From the NCBI RefSeq assembly GCF_000011005.1, contig NC_013665.1, positions 930,001-994,000 on the forward strand: a DNA stretch of 64,000 bases. The letters run 5' to 3'. Source of the DNA: Methanocella paludicola SANAE (GTDB taxonomy: Archaea > Halobacteriota > Methanocellia > Methanocellales > Methanocellaceae). The first letter of the stretch is position 1. Every line of letters begins with the position of its first letter. Positions 58,846 to 64,000 of this stretch are shown piece after piece. The position numbers and the translations under genes are program-made. The notes beneath the pieces were generated by a model. It did not search any database. It saw only the letters and a list, made by a program, of their open reading frames with translations, and had not been told where the DNA came from.

Positions 58846-59385
58846 GTGGCAGGCATTCTGGAGCGGTCTCAAGAGCTTCGGATCGAGGGCCTTGAGACGC
58901 CGCGTTTATTTTATCTGGTTTTAAAAGAGCCTGCGCCCCTCGCGGGCATGTCGTACCCGGCCATGCGTATGCCGTGGCGGCGGCTGTATGACCTCGGGTT
59001 CCACCATGTGGTCTGCCTCTGCTGCGAACGTGTGGATTATAATCCTGCTCCGCTACGCATGCTCTGTAAGGTCGAGATGGAGGACCTGCACCATGGCAAT
59101 GAACCGCTGTACCCGGCCATGAACGAGAGGCTTGTCCGCGATGCCGTTTCTGCGATTAATGCCTGTATGGATAAAGGCGAGGGCGTGGCCGTCCATTGTG
59201 TTGGCGGCACCGGCCGCACTGGCACCGTCATCGGCTGCGTGCTACGCTCCCGCGGGTATTCCGCTGACGAGGTTATTGCATACCTTGATTATGTCAATAA
59301 GCAGCGGGGCCGGAGAGGCTGGCCCGAGGCGCCCTGGCAGACCGAGATGGTGCGCCATTTTGATACTGTCCCCAATCGTCAATAA
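58846..59385 (+). CDS. Dual-specificity/tyrosine-type protein phosphatase
   Basis: 179 residues from a GTG start with GGGG upstream. The CX5R active site is HCVGGTGRTG (about 118-127; nucleophile Cys119, Arg125), and the general acid is probably an Asp or Glu in the EMEDLHHG loop (about 76-83). The last strand region (AYLDYVNKQRG) fits the small DSP/PTP fold common in archaea. It would dephosphorylate Tyr/Ser/Thr or a small phosphate ester. It lies 10 bases after the propeller gene and likely forms an operon with it; the propeller may provide substrate docking. Confidence 0.85.
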   Translation: MAGILERSQELRIEGLETPRLFYLVLKEPAPLAGMSYPAMRMPWRRLYDLGFHHVVCLCCERVDYNPAPLRMLCKVEMEDLHHGNEPLYPAMNERLVRDAVSAINACMDKGEGVAVHCVGGTGRTGTVIGCVLRSRGYSADEVIAYLDYVNKQRGRRGWPEAPWQTEMVRHFDTVPNRQ

Positions 59386-59417
59386 TTTTTACGTTTTCTA
59401 TATTCCCATCATTTTTC

Positions 59418-59762
59418 CGTATACCGTCGTTGAGTGTCCTTAACCACAGGGACACCGAGTGCATGGAGTTACACAGAGATTTTTTTATAATTTGAGGCAC
59501 AGAGGACTCAGAGCCCGTTTATTGGCTTTCCCGGGGCACAGAGTTAATGGAGGCTCGGTTGACCAATAAACAATTGATGAGTGATCGCCGATCGATGAAT
59601 GCGTGAATTGGTTTATCCTTAACGGTGGCTCGTTAGACTCTGTGCCTCAGGGAAGTATAAACCCGTACTCCGTGCCCTCTGAGCCTCCCTTATAAAAAAT
59701 CTCCGTGAAGCTCTGCGCTCTCCGTGCCCCTGTGGTTGGACCACTCAAAGACGGCATAACTG
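59418..59762. repeat. Dispersed palindromic repeat, copy C
   Basis: Same arms as copies A and B: ccgtcgttgagtgtcc/ggaccactcaaagacgg at the ends, ccacaggg.cac / gtgcccctgtgg inside, and gagcccg/taaacccg deeper. The central loop carries a different short sequence (gatgagtgatcgccgatcgatgaat). It fills most of the gap between the phosphatase gene and the gene at 59831. Confidence 0.85.
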
Positions 59763-59830
59763 GAAAGGAGCAAGTCAGTATAACTGCCGAAATTACGAAT
59801 TAACCGAAAAACATGGTACAGACGCTAGTT

Positions 59831-60694
59831 CTAATCATCGAACGTCTTCTGCCGGCCCATCCTTCGCTTGTTCTCGTGGCGTGGCCTGAATAATTTTTCA
59901 AAGCCCTGCATGGGTATGACGATGCCGTTGCTGCGGAAAAAGACCGAGTTGATGAACCACGTTCTCATGAAATCGTAGAGCGTTCGGTCATCCACTTCGC
60001 CGAGGCCGCTTTCCCTGAGGACGGAGTTGCTGAGCGGGGGCGTGCGGGCCACGTATTCGCTCTCTTTTAGCTTTGTGAACCCTTCGCCGCTTTCCTGGTA
60101 GATGCCCACGTACGATGGGAGCCATTTCGGCACCTTCTGTTCACTACCTAAAACCAGCCACACGTAGTCGGCGAACATGGCGTAATGCGGGAGCTGCTCT
60201 AAAAATCGATTAACATTATCGTGATCACTTTTGAACTCGAACAGGTGGAGGCCCTGCCTGAGCCCGTAACCTGCCAGAAACCCGCTCTCCCACTTTAGCC
60301 GCTCTTCCAGGTAGGCACATTCCTCGTCGCGGCAGGCGATGACATGGCGCACGACATCCTTGCTCCCGATAAGCATGTTGAAGTCCTTTTCCGATAGCAG
60401 GATGTCCTTCTCGATATCCCGGAAGCCCTGGAGCAGGCATTGCTCGTCGTAGACGGGCTCAAAATTTCTCAGAAAAGCCCGCTTCTTCTCGGAGCAGGTG
60501 CCGTCCAGCTGGTAGCGGTTGCAGGCCCGGACGGCGCTGAGCTTCTTGCTCTCAACCAGCCCCTCGATGGCCGAGTCCTCGGGCACGTAGGCGGCGATGT
60601 CGAACATGCCGAAGCGGGCCTCCTCTAGTACGTAGGGCGTCTCCTGTAAAATGATAGCCGCGAACCGGCGCTTCAAAATGTCCTCGACGGTCAT
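59831..60694 (-). CDS. Hypothetical PD-(D/E)XK-like protein, 287 aa
   Basis: Start at ATG 60694 (MTVEDILKRRFAAIIL). In the middle, EEARFGMFDIAAYVPED is close to the beginning of a nuclease-like domain, and LHLFEFKSDHDNVNRFLEQLPHYAMFADYVWLVL has the E-x-K followed by a helix and a hydrophobic strand, the arrangement of Sce7726/MmcB-type nuclease folds. Several Cys (about 63, 72, 90, 125, 131) could bind a metal. Partner genes are absent: it is isolated between copy C of the palindromic repeat and the ABC operon. A role in DNA repair or defence is a guess based on the fold. Confidence 0.55.
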   Translation of the reverse strand: MTVEDILKRRFAAIILQETPYVLEEARFGMFDIAAYVPEDSAIEGLVESKKLSAVRACNRYQLDGTCSEKKRAFLRNFEPVYDEQCLLQGFRDIEKDILLSEKDFNMLIGSKDVVRHVIACRDEECAYLEERLKWESGFLAGYGLRQGLHLFEFKSDHDNVNRFLEQLPHYAMFADYVWLVLGSEQKVPKWLPSYVGIYQESGEGFTKLKESEYVARTPPLSNSVLRESGLGEVDDRTLYDFMRTWFINSVFFRSNGIVIPMQGFEKLFRPRHENKRRMGRQKTFDD

Positions 60695-60744
60695 CGATAT
60701 CAAATAAAAGTAGCGGAGGTAAGGTTCATAAACCTTCTCCCGCG

Positions 60745-61962
60745 CTATCGGATGTCCATCCTCATGAACGCCACATACGTCAGGCCGAATGCCAGGATGA
60801 TCTCGACGATAAGCCCGAGCACCTTCGTCCAGACGTAGGAGAGCGACTCCCAGACGGATATCGTTTTCGTGTACGGCGACCAGTAGGATGACGTCGGGTC
60901 ATAGGGCTTTTGTTTGGAAAGTATTGCCCCGGAGATGCTGTTTCCTCCAAAGCCTAAGAACCCGCTGAAGTCGTATATTGGCGAGACCGTGTTGAGCACG
61001 TCGGATATCTGGGAGGACACCAGGAACTTTTTGTTCATGTAATTGTAGTATTTCTCGGTCTCGGGACTATATGTCGGTACCGGAATGGGCACCGGCTCCA
61101 TCGATCCGGCCGTATCGTTCTTATAGACGACCGTCTCGGTAGTTGATGTATTCACGATATATGGCATTTGATCTACCGGCGCATCAGGCTCCGGGCCCAG
61201 GACGAATCCCGCAACCGTCACACCTATCAGCGACGAGAGGATCGAGAATATGAGCATGAGGAACACGATCCCTATCGTGAATATGACGGCCATGGCCGAG
61301 TTCTTAGCGACCGTGGACATCAGCATGGCGATGGCGAAGAACACGGTACAGTAGAGCAGGGCGGCGATGAAGAATACGGCTAACCTTAAAAGGTCGTCCG
61401 CTACCGGCACTACCCCGTAGAGCAGCATGACTGCGATGGTCATGAGGAATGTCGCCGCGATGACGATAGCCAGCGTTACAATCGCGCCCAGAGATTTACC
61501 GTTGATGAGCGCGTCACGGTACATAGGGCTGGAGAGCACGGTCTTAAGCGTCCCCTCCTCCTTCTCCCTCGATACCTGGTCGAACCCCATAGAAACGCTC
61601 AATATCATGCCCAGGATGGAGAACAGCAGCGCAAAGCTTGAGAATACCTGCAGCACCGATGGCATGGGTGGATTCGTATAATATTCCAGGCTATCCTTCA
61701 GGCTTTGTATCTCTTGCGCCGACGCCCCTCTCGCCTCCGCATCCTGAATTTGCTTTTGCATGCTGTTAATGGTCTCCTGCCGGTACGGATTATCTGAGGC
61801 CACGTCGTTCTTGTAATACTGGAGGCTCTTATTGTAGCTTTCCATGCCCGTGACCATGGCATAAAGGGCGAGCAGCATGAATATGGCAAGGATGGCGATG
61901 AAGCGCTTGCTCGTTATCTGGTCTTTGAGCTCTTTCTCGGCCACGATAAATATGGATTCCAC
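60745..61962 (-). CDS. ABC-2-type transporter permease
   Basis: 405 residues. One transmembrane helix near the start (FIAILAIFMLLALYAMVTG), an outside loop of about 65 residues with coiled-coil character, then five more helices (SSFALLFSILGMILSVSMGF, VTLAIVIAATFLMTIAVMLLYG and others), a second outside loop (about 260-330) and a final helix. SREKEEGTLKTVLSSPMYRDALINGK is the cytoplasmic coupling loop of the NosY/ABC-2 family. It starts 1 base after the ATPase gene ends and forms an exporter with it. The substrate cannot be predicted. Confidence 0.9.
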   Translation of the reverse strand: MESIFIVAEKELKDQITSKRFIAILAIFMLLALYAMVTGMESYNKSLQYYKNDVASDNPYRQETINSMQKQIQDAEARGASAQEIQSLKDSLEYYTNPPMPSVLQVFSSFALLFSILGMILSVSMGFDQVSREKEEGTLKTVLSSPMYRDALINGKSLGAIVTLAIVIAATFLMTIAVMLLYGVVPVADDLLRLAVFFIAALLYCTVFFAIAMLMSTVAKNSAMAVIFTIGIVFLMLIFSILSSLIGVTVAGFVLGPEPDAPVDQMPYIVNTSTTETVVYKNDTAGSMEPVPIPVPTYSPETEKYYNYMNKKFLVSSQISDVLNTVSPIYDFSGFLGFGGNSISGAILSKQKPYDPTSSYWSPYTKTISVWESLSYVWTKVLGLIVEIILAFGLTYVAFMRMDIR

Positions 61963-61963
61963 G

Positions 61964-62869
61964 TCATTCCCTCCGGTACACGGTCTCGAGGAATATGTCC
62001 TCCAGGGATTCTTCCTCGACCTTCAGCTCTCGTATGCGTACTCCGCTCTTCATGAGCTCCGAGGCGACTTCGTTAACTATGTCGGACTGGACTCGAAGGG
62101 TGGCCGAGCCATCATTATACGTGGCATCGATGATGCCAGGGTCCGTGAGCTTCGGCATCATGCCGATGACTTTGATCTTAATGGTCATGGGCTTGTCCTT
62201 GTGCATCTTATTTCTCACATCGTCCAGCGAGCCCTGTGTCACGATCTTTCCCTTTGAGATGATGCAGATCGTGTTACAGACGTGCTCCACCTCATCCAGG
62301 ATATGGGAAGAGAAAAAAATCGTTTTGCCCTTTGCCGCCTGCTCTTTAATGATCTTGCGGAACTGGATGACCCCTTCGGGGTCCAGGCCGTTCGTGGGCT
62401 CGTCTAAAAAGATGACCTCCGGGTCGTTCAGCAGCGCCCGGGCCAGGCCCAGCCTCTGTCTCATGCCCCGGGAAAAAGCTCCCGCAGGCTTGTCGACGTT
62501 CTTCAGCCCGGCGTACTCCAGCAATTCCGTAATACGAGCTTCAGACTCGGCGTCCTTCAGCCCATAAAATTTCGCTAAATACCTCAAGTTCTGCCGTGCG
62601 CTCAGGTTAGAGTAAAACCCGACGCCTTCCGGCAAATACCCTATCATGCGCTTGATCTGGATAGGGTTCCTTGCGACCTCGATGTCCTTGATAAAACACT
62701 TGCCGCCGGTCGGCTCGATGAGGCCGGCGAGCATGCCGATCGTGGTCGTCTTGCCCGCCCCGTTGGGGCCCACGAAGCCGCAAACCTGGCCCTTTTCGAT
62801 GTTGATGTCGATCGAATCGACGGCCTTCACTTTGTTGTAAACCTTCGTCAGGCTTTCCGTCCTTATCAT
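61964..62869 (-). CDS. ABC transporter ATP-binding protein
   Basis: 301 residues. Walker A is GPNGAGKTT (about 34-42), the signature is SRGMRQRLGLA (about 129), Walker B is VIFLDEPTNGLDP (about 150) and the switch His is SSHILDEVEH (about 185). The C-terminal 90 residues are an extra regulatory domain typical of drug- or lipid-export ATPases of the DrrA/CcmA type. It pairs with the permease gene one base downstream. An 8-bp inverted repeat lies 15 bases before the start. Confidence 0.95.
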   Translation of the reverse strand: MIRTESLTKVYNKVKAVDSIDINIEKGQVCGFVGPNGAGKTTTIGMLAGLIEPTGGKCFIKDIEVARNPIQIKRMIGYLPEGVGFYSNLSARQNLRYLAKFYGLKDAESEARITELLEYAGLKNVDKPAGAFSRGMRQRLGLARALLNDPEVIFLDEPTNGLDPEGVIQFRKIIKEQAAKGKTIFFSSHILDEVEHVCNTICIISKGKIVTQGSLDDVRNKMHKDKPMTIKIKVIGMMPKLTDPGIIDATYNDGSATLRVQSDIVNEVASELMKSGVRIRELKVEEESLEDIFLETVYRRE

Positions 62870-62884
62870 ATCCGACCCGCCCTG

Positions 62885-62910
62885 GAAGGCGACGCCCCCA
62901 GATCGCCTTC
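62885..62910 (-). promoter_or_regulatory. 8-bp inverted repeat before the ABC operon
   Basis: GAAGGCGA (62885-62892) and TCGCCTTC (62903-62910) pair around ten bases and lie 15 bases before the ATPase start codon. It could be an operator or a 5'-leader hairpin that covers the ribosome site. The TATA-like tatatatccg lies about 60 bases before the start. The rest of the 190-base gap holds nothing else I can support. Confidence 0.5.
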
Positions 62911-63061
62911 TACAATGTAATTAAAAGCGGATATATAGCCTCTCTCTAACGATCAACCAACTGACTGCCGCTCGCTTTCGATATCGTACAGCTAAATATC
63001 CGGCCATACAAAATAATGAACACAAAAATAAAAAAATTGCGGCTGTACTAGATTAGCCACT

Positions 63062-63286
63062 GTGCTAATCTATGAAAATGAAGCTAACAATTGTAAATTA
63101 AAGAAAAATACTCAACTTAAGCTGCTTGAATATTTCGCGCTGGAAGTTACCGCCAGATCAGCAGCTAATTTGATTGATATCCACACGGATTCTTTCCCGC
63201 TGTTTTTGAAAGAGTGGGAGTTCATCTTTAATTATGGAACACCCAGGCAACAATTCGAAACGTTGAGGCTGTGGTGTGACATCTAA
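63062..63286 (+). pseudogene. Scar of an IS1595-type transposase
   Basis: 74 codons join the start of the catalytic region (LKKNTQLKLLEYFALEVTARSAANLI) directly to the extreme end (LFLKEWEFIFNYGTPRQQFETL) of an IS1595/IS1016-type transposase; the middle, which carries the DDE residues, is deleted. The left flank ggctgtactagattagcc looks like the family's terminal repeat. It cannot encode an active enzyme. The next gene looks foreign, so this may mark a mobile-element junction. Confidence 0.65.
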
Positions 63287-63357
63287 AACCCTTATCTACA
63301 ACAATCACAAAGGGTATATTCCAGTTATTACACAACTTAGTAAAAGGAGTTCTTGCA

Positions 63358-64000
63358 TTGGACATCCCACGTATCTTCAACATTACCGAAAGTGCTCACC
63401 GCATCCATAACCCGTTCACACCAGAAAAGCTCGCCACTCTCGGCGCAGCGTTGCGCCTGGAATCGGGGACTCGTGTGCTCGACCTCGGCAGCGGTTCGGG
63501 CGAGATGCTGTGCACCTGGGCACGCGATTACGGAATCATCGGCGTCGGCATTGACATGAGCCAATTGTTCACCGAGCAAGCGAAACTCCGAGCTGAAGAA
63601 CTCGGAATCGCCGATCGAGTCAAGTTCATCCACGGCGACGCTGTCGGCTACGTCGCCGACGAAAAGGTCGGTGTGGCAGCCTGTCTCGGTGCCACGTGGA
63701 TCGGTGGGGGAGTCGCCGGCACCATCGAGCTTCTGGCGAAGAGTCTCCGCTCCGAAGGGATCATCCTCATCGGCGAGCCCTACTGGCGGCAGTTACCACC
63801 GACGGAAGACGTTGCCAAGGGATGCACTGCCAATTCTATCTCCGACTTTCTCTTGCTTCCAGACCTTCTCGCGTCTTTCGGCGACCTCGACTACGACGTT
63901 GTGGAAATGGTTCTGGCTGGCCAAGAAGGCTGGGATAGGTACGAGGCGGCCAAGTGGCTCACCATGCGCCGATGGCTCGAATCGAATCCCGACGACGACT
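63358..64000 (+). CDS. SAM-dependent methyltransferase, cut by window end, bacterial-looking
   Basis: Open from the TTG at 63358, with AAAGGAG 9 bases ahead, to the window end with no stop (214 codons seen). The SAM motif is VLDLGSGSGEMLCTWA (about 38-50), with IGVGIDMSQLF for beta 2 and IHGDA for motif III, then GIILIGEPYW as the strand after the catalytic region. The protein resembles the small-molecule methyltransferases common in actinobacteria and proteobacteria. Codon use (CGC, GGC, CTC and CAA/GAA mixed) and the C-terminal tail (LAGQEGWDRYEAAKW) differ from the archaeal neighbours. It directly follows a transposase scar, so recent transfer is likely (inference). Confidence 0.8.
   Translation, partial: MDIPRIFNITESAHRIHNPFTPEKLATLGAALRLESGTRVLDLGSGSGEMLCTWARDYGIIGVGIDMSQLFTEQAKLRAEELGIADRVKFIHGDAVGYVADEKVGVAACLGATWIGGGVAGTIELLAKSLRSEGIILIGEPYWRQLPPTEDVAKGCTANSISDFLLLPDLLASFGDLDYDVVEMVLAGQEGWDRYEAAKWLTMRRWLESNPDDD

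Overview
The window looks like euryarchaeal chromosome, most probably a methanogen of the Methanocella/Methanosarcina type. This is an inference: no rRNA, tRNA or methanogenesis gene is present. The grounds are archaeal TATA-like boxes 22-30 bases before several genes, GGTGA/GGAGG ribosome sites, a methanogen-type acyl-CoA synthetase with its cupin regulator, a ferredoxin:thioredoxin-reductase-like protein, NHL-repeat surface proteins, and a mixture of moderate-GC housekeeping genes with strongly AT-rich islands. Most gene strings are short operons with 1-17 base spacings or overlaps.

Layout. 1-3.9 kb: two surface proteins. 4.1-13.2 kb: housekeeping and small unknown genes (ankyrin protein, phosphoesterase, acyl-CoA synthetase with XRE-cupin regulator, deaminase, zinc ribbon, amidase, a tandem DUF6176-like protein, TRIC-like channel). 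13.3-19.2 kb: low-complexity secreted proteins, RsgA, and a PrsW-like membrane protease with a Ser/Gly-rich membrane partner. 19.5-27.0 kb: an AT-rich five-gene operon with unusual fusions (nucleotide-sugar dehydrogenase half fused to a glycosyltransferase; radical SAM enzyme with the SPASM-like part in front; glycosyltransferase; a 1105-residue kinase-like/methyltransferase-like/double glycosyltransferase/histidine-phosphatase protein; a second radical SAM enzyme). This is my best candidate for an undescribed biosynthetic system, probably making a decorated surface glycan or glycosylated product. 27.0-31.6 kb: small unknown genes sharing a promoter element, an AbiE-like toxin-antitoxin pair with its own operator array, and a VWA protein. 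31.6-46.3 kb: a DNA-processing and defence island (RmuC, UvrD-nuclease fusion, a four-gene two-methyltransferase restriction-modification-like operon, McrBC, an EndoMS-like nuclease).

46.3-50.4 kb is gene-poor: a broken gene cut by a repeat, a 19-bp perfect inverted repeat, two related small-RNA-like units each carrying an anti-Shine-Dalgarno motif, a leaderless flavin disulfide reductase gene and a 0.5-kb palindromic element. 50.7-64 kb: glmS, acetyltransferase, methyltransferase, a four-gene Rieske/glutaredoxin/FTR/Rieske operon, a threonine-synthase-like enzyme, a propeller protein with a zinc ribbon, a tyrosine-type phosphatase, an ABC exporter, an IS1595-like transposase scar and a bacterial-looking methyltransferase cut by the window end.

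Three near-full copies (about 16.65, 52.66 and 59.42 kb) and one fragment (46.6 kb) of a 0.33-0.38-kb palindromic repeat punctuate the intergenic regions.
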